Source: Pseudomonas asiatica (GTDB lineage Bacteria > Pseudomonadota > Gammaproteobacteria > Pseudomonadales > Pseudomonadaceae). From it: a stretch of 64,000 nt of DNA. How positions within the stretch are numbered: position 1 is the stretch's first letter; every line of letters starts with the position of its first letter. The translations under genes and the position numbers were made by a program. Shown here piece by piece: positions 16,590 to 24,327 of the stretch. The stretch is taken from positions 558,001 to 622,000 of the forward strand of contig NZ_BLJF01000001.1 of the NCBI RefSeq assembly GCF_009932335.1. The letters are read 5' to 3'. The notes beneath the pieces are model-generated. The model was not told the DNA's origin. It did no database searches and worked only from the letters and a program-made list of their open reading frames with translations.

Positions 16590-16894
16590 CGAACCTCACT
16601 GGTTTTGACGTATGGGCATATCTCGCCCGGGGTTCGATTAGGCTCCGTGCAGTGGAGAGGCACCACTGGCAGAAATGACAGGTACTTCAAGCGGCTCGTG
16701 CACGTAACGGAGGAAAAAACCTGCTTTCAGGTCAATACTGGCCAGTGGCTGCACATCCTTTGATGAATAAGCGTTTAACTACTGAACTTCCTTACCAAAA
16801 CCCGCTCCTATGCCGGTAGCCATTGGTCATGGCCGCCTGCTAAGCTCGCGGCTTTACCCTGATTGCCCTTTTGGCGCATGAACAAGGAAATAGC
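16590..16894. other. Intergenic region, no gene seen
   Basis: About 305 bases between the divergent delta-60 and fklB genes. It must hold both promoters, but no convincing -35/-10 pair, hairpin or repeat stands out. It shares the lower GC content of the delta-60 gene and no REP is present. Confidence 0.5.
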
Positions 16895-17659
16895 ATGAAA
16901 CAGCATCGTTTGGCGGCTGCGGTTGCCCTGGTAGGCCTGGTACTGGCTGGCTGTGATCAACAGACCAGCAGCCCCGAGCTGAAGACTCCGGCACAGAAAG
17001 CCTCCTACGGTATCGGCCTGAACATGGGCAAGAGCCTGGCTCAGGAAGGCATGGAAGACCTTGATTCGAAAGCAGTAGCCCTCGGCATCGAAGACGCCGT
17101 TGGCAAGAAGGAACAGCGCATCAAGGACGAAGAGCTGGTAGAAGCCTTCACTGCGCTGCAGAAGCGTGCCGAAGAGCGCCTGGCCAAGGCCAGCGAAGAA
17201 GCCGCCTCCGCCGGCAAGAAATTCCTCGAGGAAAACGCCAAGAAGCCAGGCGTGGTCACCACTGCCTCGGGCCTGCAGTACGAAGTGGTCAAGAAGGCCG
17301 ATGGCCCGCAGCCCAAGGCGACTGATGTGGTCACCGTCCACTACGAAGGCAAGCTGATCGATGGCAAGGTGTTCGACAGCTCCGTCGAGCGCGGCAGCCC
17401 GATCGACCTGCCGGTCAGCGGCGTGATCCCGGGTTGGGTCGAAGGCCTGCAGCTGATGCACGTCGGCGAGAAGTACAAGCTGTTCATCCCGGCTGAACTG
17501 GCTTACGGCGCACAAAGCCCAAGCCCGCTGATTCCGGCCAACTCGGTTCTGGTGTTCGACCTGGAACTGATCGCCATCAAGGATCCGGCCCAGTTGCAGG
17601 GCGCCGAGCCGGAAGCGGAAGCTCCTGCTGAAGCCCCGGCCGAAGCGCCTGCCAAGTAA
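16895..17659 (+). CDS. fklB: FKBP-type peptidyl-prolyl isomerase lipoprotein
   Basis: The 254-residue protein begins with a lipoprotein signal peptide ending LVLAGC, so it should be lipidated at Cys and face the periplasm. Residues about 30-115 are the helical dimerisation domain of the Mip/FkpA group (LKTPAQKASYGIGLNMGKSLAQEG). Residues 120-230 are the FKBP catalytic domain (VTVHYEGKLIDGKVFDSS, IPGWVEGLQLMHVGEKYKLFIP, LAYG). The tail is a low-complexity Ala-Pro-Glu repeat. The ATG at 16895 with AAGGAAA upstream gives the signal peptide; an upstream TTG at 16871 would disrupt it. A strong terminator follows. Confidence 0.94.
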   Translation: MKQHRLAAAVALVGLVLAGCDQQTSSPELKTPAQKASYGIGLNMGKSLAQEGMEDLDSKAVALGIEDAVGKKEQRIKDEELVEAFTALQKRAEERLAKASEEAASAGKKFLEENAKKPGVVTTASGLQYEVVKKADGPQPKATDVVTVHYEGKLIDGKVFDSSVERGSPIDLPVSGVIPGWVEGLQLMHVGEKYKLFIPAELAYGAQSPSPLIPANSVLVFDLELIAIKDPAQLQGAEPEAEAPAEAPAEAPAK

Positions 17660-17676
17660 CACTGGCTGGCTCACGC

Positions 17677-17704
17677 AAAACGCCCCGTCCTGACGGGGCG
17701 TTTT
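17677..17704 (+). terminator. Rho-independent terminator after fklB
   Basis: AAAACGCCCCGTC-CTGA-cggggcgTTTT: a GC-rich stem with a four-base loop and a short T run, 18 bases after the stop codon. Confidence 0.92.
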
Positions 17705-17904
17705 CGTTTGTGCCGGGTAGTTGGACGAACCTGCAACTGCTGATACTGTCCGAGGAAATGCAGCGTGAAGAAGCAGTATGCTTCTGACGCAAATCGTTTG
17801 CGGCGTACGCACCCACGGTGTGAAACGACTGTGTAAAAAACGCCCGATCTGACCGAGGCCCTTGCCTGGCAGGCACCTGGGGTCAGAAACATCGCCCTGT
17901 TCAC

Positions 17905-17935
17905 AAGGTTATCCACAATAAATGTGGATAACCTT
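17905..17935. promoter_or_regulatory. Two inverted DnaA boxes in a 13-bp-arm palindrome
   Basis: AAGGTTATCCACA (17905-17917), a five-base spacer ATAAA, and TGTGGATAACCTT (17923-17935). Each arm contains the perfect DnaA box TTATCCACA. It ends 16 bases before the DUF1232 start codon, so bound DnaA or a transcript hairpin could control that gene. Confidence 0.65.
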
Positions 17936-17951
17936 TTCCTCTGGAGGCTCC

Positions 17952-18392
17952 ATGAGCGCACCCTGGAATTTTGCCCGTTTCCTGCCGTTGGCCGAGCGCC
18001 TGCTCAGCCGCGGCCGGTTGCCCGCCTTGCTGTTCGCGGTAGCTCGCAAAGGTCCGCGCATCGGCCAGCTGCGTGAAGACGTGAAGCTGCTGCAGTCGCT
18101 GTGCCTGGCCTGGTGGCGCGGCGAGTACCGTGCCATCAGCCCCAAGGCGCTGGTCACCATCGTCGCCGGGCTGCTGTATTTCGTCAGCCCCATCGACGCC
18201 ATCCCCGACTGGCTGCTGGGCGTGGGTTTCCTTGATGACATCGCGGTGCTGGGCTGGGTACTGAAGACCGTGGCTGACGAACTGGCGCGCTTCAAGGCCT
18301 GGCGCGACAGCCAGGCGCCCGAACGGCTGCGCGTGGTCGAGCGGCTGCCGGCCACCCCCGAAGCGCTGCGGTTGGAACGCAACACGCAGTGA
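17952..18392 (+). CDS. YkvA family (DUF1232) membrane protein
   Basis: The 146-residue protein contains the DUF1232 core: ALVTIVAGLLYFVSPIDAIPDWLLGVGFLDDIAVLGWVLKTV, residues about 65-105. This is a single hydrophobic segment with the conserved SPIDAIPD motif. Family function is unknown. A near-ideal GGAGG ribosome site lies just before the ATG at 17952. The inverted DnaA boxes sit immediately upstream. The flanking residues are basic, suggesting membrane association with cytoplasmic tails. Confidence 0.9.
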   Translation: MSAPWNFARFLPLAERLLSRGRLPALLFAVARKGPRIGQLREDVKLLQSLCLAWWRGEYRAISPKALVTIVAGLLYFVSPIDAIPDWLLGVGFLDDIAVLGWVLKTVADELARFKAWRDSQAPERLRVVERLPATPEALRLERNTQ

Positions 18393-18439
18393 AACTGGCC
18401 GCAACCGCAGCGCAACTGCACAGACCCCAGAGTTGGTAA

Positions 18440-18490
18440 TATAATTGGCATAAGGGTTATGCCTACGGATTACATGCTGTAATCCTTTTT
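18440..18490 (+). promoter_or_regulatory. Promoter with two palindromic operator candidates of the XRE pair
   Basis: A perfect -10 TATAAT (18440-18445) is followed at once by the palindrome GGCATAA-GGG-TTATGCC (18447-18463) and then GGATTACA-TGC-TGTAATCC (18467-18485), which runs into five Ts. The first dyad sits where an autorepressor would block the promoter; the second could be another operator or an attenuator hairpin. The -35 is weak. Confidence 0.65.
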
Positions 18491-18503
18491 AAAGGGGTTT
18501 GTA

Positions 18504-18842
18504 ATGGGTATTCAGGTCATCAGCCGGGACGGTCAACCCGAGTACGCCGTCGTTCCCTGGGAACAGTACCAGGCACTGCTCAAGGCCGCTGGGCAGGCAC
18601 CAGCCGAGGTAGTTGCCAGTGAAGCGCAGGGCGATGTAGCCAGTGCGCCATTGCCGGCCTTCAGCGAAGTGGCACAGATTCGCCAGGCAAAGGGCATTGC
18701 CCCTGAGCAGTTGGCGCGCAATGTCGGGGTAAGCCCGGCATACCTGGCCATGATCGAATCAGGTGAACGCCAGCCGGATGCTGCTATCCGCCGTGCTCTG
18801 GCCTGGCATCTGGGGGTGGCTGGCTGGAGCGAACCATCATGA
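18504..18842 (+). CDS. XRE-family HTH regulator with Phd-like N-terminus (antitoxin-like)
   Basis: The 112-residue protein has an N-terminal segment, IQVISRDGQPEYAVVPWEQYQALL, like that of Phd/YefM-type antitoxins. A C-terminal Cro/C1 helix-turn-helix follows (IRQAKGIAPEQLARNVGVSPAYLAMIESGERQPDAAIRRALAWHL). An AGGGG ribosome site precedes the ATG. The stop overlaps the next gene's start by four bases (ATGA), so they form an operon. The palindromes upstream fit autoregulation. A toxin-antitoxin or small regulatory pair is possible, but the partner is not a known toxin. Confidence 0.8.
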   Translation: MGIQVISRDGQPEYAVVPWEQYQALLKAAGQAPAEVVASEAQGDVASAPLPAFSEVAQIRQAKGIAPEQLARNVGVSPAYLAMIESGERQPDAAIRRALAWHLGVAGWSEPS

Positions 18843-19207
18843 GCCAGGTCAGGATCAGCCGTCAGCACTGGGATAACCTGCTGGGCGAGCTTGACCTGGC
18901 CCGTCGTCAACGTCACTTGCTGACCTATCGAGCGCTGATCGAGCGCTTGCAGTTGCCCAGCCCGGCCATGCAGACGCTGACGGCCGCGCTGGAGTATCTG
19001 GCGGTGCTGGATGCCCGCGCCGAGCAGCCATTGCGCAGCTCTCTGGTGATCAGTCAGGGTGCCAGCCGTTTGCCGCGTACCGGATTTTTTGAGTGCGTTG
19101 AACGGTTGGGCCGATTTTCCGGGCCGGTCGACGGCATGGAAGCAGCCTCATGGCATGCCTCCGAGGTGGTCAGGGTGTTCGAGTACAGCTATCCCGAAAC
19201 GGCCTGA
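18839..19207 (+). CDS. Uncharacterised protein, partner of the XRE regulator
   Basis: The 122-residue protein is not recognised. It is soluble and helical at the N-terminus (HWDNLLGELDLARRQRHLLTYRALIERLQL). Its second half reads RSSLVISQGASRLPRTGFFECVERLGRF, which recalls a motif of several short uncharacterised bacterial proteins (L-x-S-x-LVV ... GFFE-x-A-x-x-LGR). It has no catalytic motif typical of RelE, HipA, Fic or PIN toxins. It overlaps the XRE gene by four bases and is probably translated with it. A REP pair begins six bases after the stop. Confidence 0.7.
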   Translation: MSQVRISRQHWDNLLGELDLARRQRHLLTYRALIERLQLPSPAMQTLTAALEYLAVLDARAEQPLRSSLVISQGASRLPRTGFFECVERLGRFSGPVDGMEAASWHASEVVRVFEYSYPETA

Positions 19208-19212
19208 TTCGT

Positions 19213-19327
19213 TGCCTGTCCCGGCCTCTTCGCGGGTAAACCCGCTCCTACAAGGTACTGCACAAGGTTCAAGATGTGTGGTGAGCCTGTGGGAGCCGGC
19301 TTGCCGGCGATAGGGCCGGAACAGGCA
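19213..19327. repeat. Mixed REP inverted pair overlapping the EAL gene 3' end
   Basis: The left unit is the GCGGGTAAACCCGC subtype and the right unit the GCCGGCAAGCCGGC subtype, so the pair is a hybrid. The right unit is translated as the last residues of the EAL protein. Confidence 0.86.
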
Positions 19328-20237
19328 GTGCATCCCTGTGAATCAATCCGCAAGCCCTGCCATCGGCATCCACCACCTCCAATACCTCCAGGTGCCGGTG
19401 TCGGCCAAACAACTCCAGCAACTGCCCAATCGTGGCATTGAGCCGCACCGTCGGCTGTTCGGCCTGCGGAACGTTCATCAGCGCCGGTAGCGGCCGGCTT
19501 TCGCGCACCCCCAGCTCCTGCGGCCGCCCCAGCAGATAGCCCTGCACCAGGTCCACCCCCATCTCCACCAGCACCGCCAGCTCCTCCGCCATCTCGATGC
19601 CTTCGGCAATTACCTGCGCCTTCGACGCTCGGGCAATCTGCAATATCGAACCGACAAATTCACGCTTGAGCGGGTCGCGGTGGATGCCGTCGATGAAGTG
19701 GCGATCGATTTTCACATATTCGGGGCGCAGCTCCGACCACAGGCGCAGGCTCGAATAACCCGCTCCCAGATCGTCGATGGCAATCGAGAAGCCCATGTCC
19801 CGGTAGTGGTGCAGGGCGTTGGACAGCAGCTGGAAGTCGTCGGTCGGGGTGTGTTCGGTCAGCTCGATTACCACCCGGCTAGGCGGCAGGCCGACCTGTC
19901 CGAGCAGTTTCAGGGTCTGCCCGGACGGGTAGTGCGGCTCGAGCAGCGATTCTGGCGAGATGTTGAGAAACAGTTTGCCCTGCAACTGCTGTTCGCTGAA
20001 ACGCCGGCAGGCGCTTTCCCGGCAGGCAGCCTCCAGTTCGGTCAGGCGGCCAGCCTGGCGGGCGATGGTAAACAGGTTCAGCGGTGCGTGCAGCGGGCTG
20101 TTGGACGGCCCGCGGCTCAACGCCTCATGGCCGAAAACCCGTTGCTCGCTCAGGCACATGATCGGCTGGAACAGACTGTGGATGCTGCGTTGAGCCAGGA
20201 TGGCACTCAAGGCACTGAGCTGTTCGGCGACGGTCAT
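19269..20237 (-). CDS. EAL-domain c-di-GMP phosphodiesterase, apparently C-terminally truncated
   Basis: The 322-residue protein has a complete EAL domain: FGHEALSRGP, FLNISPESL, IELTEHTP, IDDLGAGYSSLRLW, YVKIDRHF, AEGIEMAEEL and VQGYLLGRP. The metal and catalytic residues therefore look intact and c-di-GMP hydrolysis is likely. After residue 250 a CBS-like segment begins (ATIGQLLELFGRHRHLEVLEVVDADGRACGLIHRDA) but stops abruptly. The last 18 or so residues (PVPALSPASRLPQAHHTS) are encoded by a REP element. Related Pseudomonas proteins beside prc are, from memory, near 600 residues with CBS and GGDEF domains, so about half the protein seems lost. Confidence 0.85.
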   Translation of the reverse strand: MTVAEQLSALSAILAQRSIHSLFQPIMCLSEQRVFGHEALSRGPSNSPLHAPLNLFTIARQAGRLTELEAACRESACRRFSEQQLQGKLFLNISPESLLEPHYPSGQTLKLLGQVGLPPSRVVIELTEHTPTDDFQLLSNALHHYRDMGFSIAIDDLGAGYSSLRLWSELRPEYVKIDRHFIDGIHRDPLKREFVGSILQIARASKAQVIAEGIEMAEELAVLVEMGVDLVQGYLLGRPQELGVRESRPLPALMNVPQAEQPTVRLNATIGQLLELFGRHRHLEVLEVVDADGRACGLIHRDALPVPALSPASRLPQAHHTS

Positions 20238-20249
20238 GGCGTATTCCTG

Positions 20250-20286
20250 AAAATGAAAGGGCCGGGCGATTCCACGCCCGGCCCCT
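20250..20286 (-). terminator. Rho-independent terminator after prc
   Basis: Minus-strand stem GGGCCGGGCG / CGCCCGGCCC with a six-base spacer, followed by TTTCATTTT. It lies between prc and the EAL gene on the same strand. Confidence 0.8.
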
Positions 20287-20353
20287 CTATTTCACGACAG
20301 CGCGATGACTGTTTGATGACAGGTAAAGCTAATTTGCCATCATTGCCACAGTC

Positions 20354-22435
20354 TTACTTCTTGGCCACCTTGGTGCTTGCACTCAGGTAGTCGATAAGGA
20401 TGCGGCCGGTTTCCGACAGGTAGGCATCGTCTTCCGGCTTGGTGTTTTCATCCTCGGTCGGCAGCGCGTCCTCGTCCTCTTTCTTCAGCTCCTTCAGCGG
20501 CTCTTCACCCTTGGCCTTGCGGCGGATGTTCTCCAGTGCCAGCTGCTTGGCCTCGATTGCATCGTGGCGTGCACGACGGTCCTGCTCGTTGAGGCTGACG
20601 GTCTTTTCGTTCATCAGCTTCTGGGTCAGGGCCAGGCGGTCGCGGATGTAGGTGAACTCTGCATCCTTGTCGCTGCGCGCTTCATGCTGTGCCTTGAGTT
20701 GGGCCAGGAACGGCTTGAACGGGTCGGCCGCCGGCTTGACCACCGGGCGAATGGTGTCCCACGGCATGGCCTCGGGCAGGGCGCTCTCGCCGATCTCTTT
20801 GGTATCGATGATCGACGGGTAGTCGATGTCCGGCAGCACGCCCTGATGCTGGGTGCTCTGCCCGGAAACCCGGTAGAACTTGGCCAGGGTAAGCTTCAGC
20901 TCGCCATGGTTGAGTGGCTGGATGGTCTGCACGGTGCCTTTGCCGAAGGTCTGGCCGCCGATGATCAGCGCACGGTGGTAGTCCTGCATGGCACCGGCGA
21001 AGATCTCCGAAGCCGAGGCCGACAGGCGGTTGACCAGTAGTGCCAATGGGCCCTTGTAGAAGGCGCCGGGGTTTTCGTCTTCCAGCACGTCGACACGGCC
21101 GTCGCTGTTGCGCACCAGCACGGTCGGGCCTTTCTCGATGAACAGGCTGGTCAGCTCGGTGGCTTCCTGCAGCGAGCCGCCGCCGTTGTTGCGCAGGTCG
21201 ATGACCACGCCGTCGACTTTTTCTTTCTGCAGCTCGGTCAGCAGCTTCTTCACGTCACGCGTGGTGCTCTTGTACTCCGGGTCACCGGCGCGATAGGCCT
21301 TGAAGTCGAGGTAGAAGGCCGGGATCTCGATGATGCCCAGCTTGTAGTCACGCCCGTCCTGCTTGAGCTTGAGCACCGACTTCTTCGCTGCCTGCTCCTC
21401 GAGCTTTACCGCCTCGCGGGTGATCGACACGATCTTGCTGGTCTGGTCGCTAGGCGCGTTACTGGCGGGGATGATCTCCAGGCGCACCACCGAGCCTTTC
21501 GGGCCGCGGATCAGCTTGACCACTTCGTCCAGGCGCCAGCCGACCACGTCGACCATCTCCTTGTTGCCTTGGGCCACACCGATGATCTTGTCGGCCGGTG
21601 CCACCTGCTTGGTCTTGGCCGCCGGGCCTGCCGGCACCAGGCGCACGATCTTGACCTGGTCGTTGTCGCTTTGCAGCACTGCGCCGATGCCTTCCAGCGA
21701 CAGGCTCATGTTGATGTCGAAGTTTTCTGCGTTGTCCGGCGACAGGTAGTTGGTGTGCGGGTCGTAGGACTGGGCGAAAGTATTGATGTAGGCCTGGAAG
21801 ATGTCCTCGGCACGGGTCTGGTCCAGGCGCGACAGTTGGTTCTTGTAGCGCTTGGTCAGGGTTTCCTGGATCTGCTTGGGTTCCTTGCCGGCGATCTTCT
21901 GGCGTAGCACTTCGTCCTTGACGCGTTTGCGCCACAAATCGTCGAGCTCGGCCTGGTCCTTCATCCACGGGGCGTCCTTGCGGTCGATCAGCAAGGTTTC
22001 CTTGGCGTTGAAGTCGATCTTGTCCACGCCCTTGTTCAGCTCGGCCAGGGCGAAGTCCAGACGTTGCTTGACGCGGTCCAGATAGCGTTTGTAGATGGTG
22101 AAGCCCGGGTCCAGATTGCCGCTCTTGAGGAAATCGTCGAATTGCGTTTTCCATTTGTCGAATTCGGCGATGTCGGCAGCGGTGAAGTAGCTGCGCGCCG
22201 GGTCCAGCAGCTTGATGTAGCTGTCATAGATGATGACCGAACGGGCGTCGTCCAGCGGCGGCTTGCTGTAGTGGTGGCGCTTGAGCAATTCCACCACGTT
22301 GAGGCTGGCGACGATCTCGTCGCGGTCCGGCTGCAGGCTGTCCCATTTGTTGGCGGCCGCCGCATTGCCGCCGAGCGTGAGGCTGCCCAGGCCGATCATC
22401 AGCGCCAGGGCGGTGCTTGGGAGGAAATGCTTCAT
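20354..22435 (-). CDS. prc: Periplasmic tail-specific protease (carboxy-terminal protease)
   Basis: The 693-residue protein starts with a signal peptide (MKHFLPSTALALMIGLGSL...AAAANKW). A PDZ domain near 230-330 (SLSLEGIGAVLQSDNDQVKI) and a C-terminal S41 peptidase follow. The catalytic Ser lies in LSASASEIFAG near residue 473 and the Lys in GGQTFGKGTVQ near 497. The tail carries the Prc-specific charged domain. Prc trims periplasmic proteins from the C-terminus; in P. aeruginosa the orthologue (AlgO) affects alginate through MucA. The start at 22435 gives the signal peptide; an alternative ATG at 22468 would bury it. Confidence 0.95.
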   Translation of the reverse strand: MKHFLPSTALALMIGLGSLTLGGNAAAANKWDSLQPDRDEIVASLNVVELLKRHHYSKPPLDDARSVIIYDSYIKLLDPARSYFTAADIAEFDKWKTQFDDFLKSGNLDPGFTIYKRYLDRVKQRLDFALAELNKGVDKIDFNAKETLLIDRKDAPWMKDQAELDDLWRKRVKDEVLRQKIAGKEPKQIQETLTKRYKNQLSRLDQTRAEDIFQAYINTFAQSYDPHTNYLSPDNAENFDINMSLSLEGIGAVLQSDNDQVKIVRLVPAGPAAKTKQVAPADKIIGVAQGNKEMVDVVGWRLDEVVKLIRGPKGSVVRLEIIPASNAPSDQTSKIVSITREAVKLEEQAAKKSVLKLKQDGRDYKLGIIEIPAFYLDFKAYRAGDPEYKSTTRDVKKLLTELQKEKVDGVVIDLRNNGGGSLQEATELTSLFIEKGPTVLVRNSDGRVDVLEDENPGAFYKGPLALLVNRLSASASEIFAGAMQDYHRALIIGGQTFGKGTVQTIQPLNHGELKLTLAKFYRVSGQSTQHQGVLPDIDYPSIIDTKEIGESALPEAMPWDTIRPVVKPAADPFKPFLAQLKAQHEARSDKDAEFTYIRDRLALTQKLMNEKTVSLNEQDRRARHDAIEAKQLALENIRRKAKGEEPLKELKKEDEDALPTEDENTKPEDDAYLSETGRILIDYLSASTKVAKK

Positions 22436-22579
22436 GCTGATTCGACGTGGAGACAATTGATCACGCATAGTAGGCCGTCTTTTCTGTTCACCGGTTGCAA
22501 AAAACCGGATGCATACTGCAAAAAGCCTGGGGACTTGGCGTTCCCAGGCTCGGTCATATGATTCAACTATGGAGGCACT

Positions 22580-23542
22580 GTGAAGGCATTGCAAGGCGTT
22601 GACGGACATGTGGCTTGGGTCGAGGCCGAGCGCCCGGCCTGCGACGCGGGTCAAGTGCGCATTCGCGTGGCTGCTGCGGGGCTGAACCGCGCCGATCTGC
22701 TGCAGATGAAAGGTTTGTACCCACCACCGCCAGGCGCCAGCCCGTACATGGGCCTGGAGTGCGCCGGGGTGATCGAGGAAGTGGGGGCCGGTGCCGACTG
22801 GCGGGTGGGTGACCGGGTGTGTGCGCTGCTGGCCAGCGGCGCCATGGCCGAGGAAGTGGTGGTGGATGCCCGCCACGTGCTACCGGTGCCCGAAGGCCTG
22901 AGCCTGCACGAAGCGGCGGCGTTGCCGGAGGTATATGCCACTGCTTGGCTGAACATCTTCCAGCTGGGTGGCGTGAAAGCTGGCGAGAAGGTGCTGGTGC
23001 ACGCTGGCGCCAGTGGCGTTGGCTCGGCCGCCATCCAGCTGTGCAAGGCGTTCGGCAGCCCGGTATGGGTCAGCGTCGGTTCCCAGGACCGCCTGGCCTA
23101 CTGCGAGGCGCTGGGCGCCGCCGGTGGTGTGGTACGTAACGAAAACCTGGAAGCACTGGAAGGTTTCGGCCCGTTCGACGTGATTCTCGACCCGGTGGGC
23201 GCCAGCTACGGCGAGCTCAACCTCAAGTTGCTGGCGCGTGACGGGCGCTGGGTGATCATCGGCCTGATGGGCGGGCGCAAGTTCGAGCTGGACCTGGCAC
23301 AGGTACTGGGCAAGCGCCTGGAGATTACCGGTTCCACGCTGCGTAACCGCGATGACGGCTTCAAGGCCGAACTGCTGCGCGAGTTGCAGCAGCAGGTGTG
23401 GCCGCTGTTTGCCGAAGGGCGCCTGTCGCCGCAGTTGGTGGACACCTACCCGGTGGAGTTTGCCCAGGCGGCGTATGCCGAGCTTGAGACCAACCAGGTG
23501 TCGGGCAAGCTGGTGATGGTGATTGACCCAGGCCTGGCTTGA
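22580..23542 (+). CDS. NAD(P)H quinone oxidoreductase, zeta-crystallin/PIG3 type
   Basis: The 320-residue medium-chain dehydrogenase/reductase begins at a GTG with a perfect GGAGG six bases before it. Residues 1-120 form the GroES-like domain (GLNRADLLQMKGLYPPPPGASPYMGLE). Residues 120-290 form the Rossmann domain (VLVHAGASGVGSAAIQLCKAFG). The RADLLQ and YPPPPG motifs are typical of the PIG3/qor branch, which reduces quinones with NADPH and lacks zinc ligands. It is divergent from prc, sharing a 144-base upstream region. Confidence 0.9.
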   Translation: MKALQGVDGHVAWVEAERPACDAGQVRIRVAAAGLNRADLLQMKGLYPPPPGASPYMGLECAGVIEEVGAGADWRVGDRVCALLASGAMAEEVVVDARHVLPVPEGLSLHEAAALPEVYATAWLNIFQLGGVKAGEKVLVHAGASGVGSAAIQLCKAFGSPVWVSVGSQDRLAYCEALGAAGGVVRNENLEALEGFGPFDVILDPVGASYGELNLKLLARDGRWVIIGLMGGRKFELDLAQVLGKRLEITGSTLRNRDDGFKAELLRELQQQVWPLFAEGRLSPQLVDTYPVEFAQAAYAELETNQVSGKLVMVIDPGLA

Positions 23543-23549
23543 GATTGCC

Positions 23550-23652
23550 GGGGCTGCTTTGCAGCCCATCGCGACACAAGGCCGCTCCTACAAGGGAAAG
23601 CGATTTCCTGTAGGAGCGGCCTTGTGTCGCGAAAGGGGCGCAAAGCGCCCCC
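23550..23652. repeat. REP inverted pair (GCGACACAAGGCCGC subtype)
   Basis: Inverted pair with body ATCGCGACACAAGGCCGCTCC. It lies between two convergent genes, 8 bases after one stop and 7 before the other, and could terminate both. Confidence 0.88.
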
Positions 23653-23659
23653 ATGGCCC

Positions 23660-24313
23660 TCAAGTCCAGCTCAGAATCGGCCAGCCATTGATCTCGGCAT
23701 GCTCCCGCAACACCGCATCCGGGTTCACCACATGCGGATGATCCACCTTCAGCAACAGCGGCAAATCGTTGCGCGAGTCGGAATAGAAAGTCGCCCCTTC
23801 CAGGTTCTCCTGCTCCTGGTCCAGCCATTCCAGCAACCGCGTGATCTTCCCTTCGCGATAGGTCAGCACCCCGTGGGTCTTGCCGGTATAAACCCCGTTC
23901 ACCGCCTCCAGTTCGATCGCCAGGTATTCGTCCACCCCCAGCCGCGCCGCAATCGGCCCGACCAGGTGCGTACCCGACGCCGAAATGATCAGGATGCGAT
24001 CCCCGCGCTTGCGGTGCTCGGCAATGCAGCGGCAGGCGTCGCCGTAGATGATTGGCTCGATCACCTCTTCGACCCACGGTGCTACAAGGTGCTCGACCTC
24101 TTCCAGGGTGCGCCCGGCAATCGGCTCCAGGCTGAAGGCCATGTAGTCCTCCATCCGCAGGTGGCCCTTGCCATAGGCTTCCATCAACTCATGGTCGCGG
24201 CGCAGGAAGGCTTTGCCGTCGACCCAGCCCAGCCGGGCCATCTGCTCGCTCCACAGTGAGGCGCAGTCGCCGTGGATCAGGGTTTCGTCCAGATCGAAAA
24301 TTGCCAGTGCCAT
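23660..24313 (-). CDS. HAD-IB family phosphatase (phosphoserine phosphatase-like)
   Basis: The 217-residue enzyme opens with FDLDETLIHGD, the nucleophile DxD motif of the haloacid dehalogenase superfamily. It continues with IISASGT (motif II), a Lys near 150 (REGKITRLL) and FYSDSRNDLPLL (motif IV). It fits subfamily IB and probably hydrolyses a small phosphomonoester. It is the last gene of the ABC operon, starting 14 bases after the ATPase stop with a GGAG ribosome site, which suggests a role in processing the imported compound. Confidence 0.88.
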   Translation of the reverse strand: MALAIFDLDETLIHGDCASLWSEQMARLGWVDGKAFLRRDHELMEAYGKGHLRMEDYMAFSLEPIAGRTLEEVEHLVAPWVEEVIEPIIYGDACRCIAEHRKRGDRILIISASGTHLVGPIAARLGVDEYLAIELEAVNGVYTGKTHGVLTYREGKITRLLEWLDQEQENLEGATFYSDSRNDLPLLLKVDHPHVVNPDAVLREHAEINGWPILSWT

Positions 24314-24327
24314 GGTGTTGATTCTCC

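Noticed and set aside
16590..16894. Possible small RNA or tRNA-like sequence between the delta-60 gene and fklB
   Set aside because: A GGTTCGA string is present, but no cloverleaf, promoter or terminator can be drawn around it.
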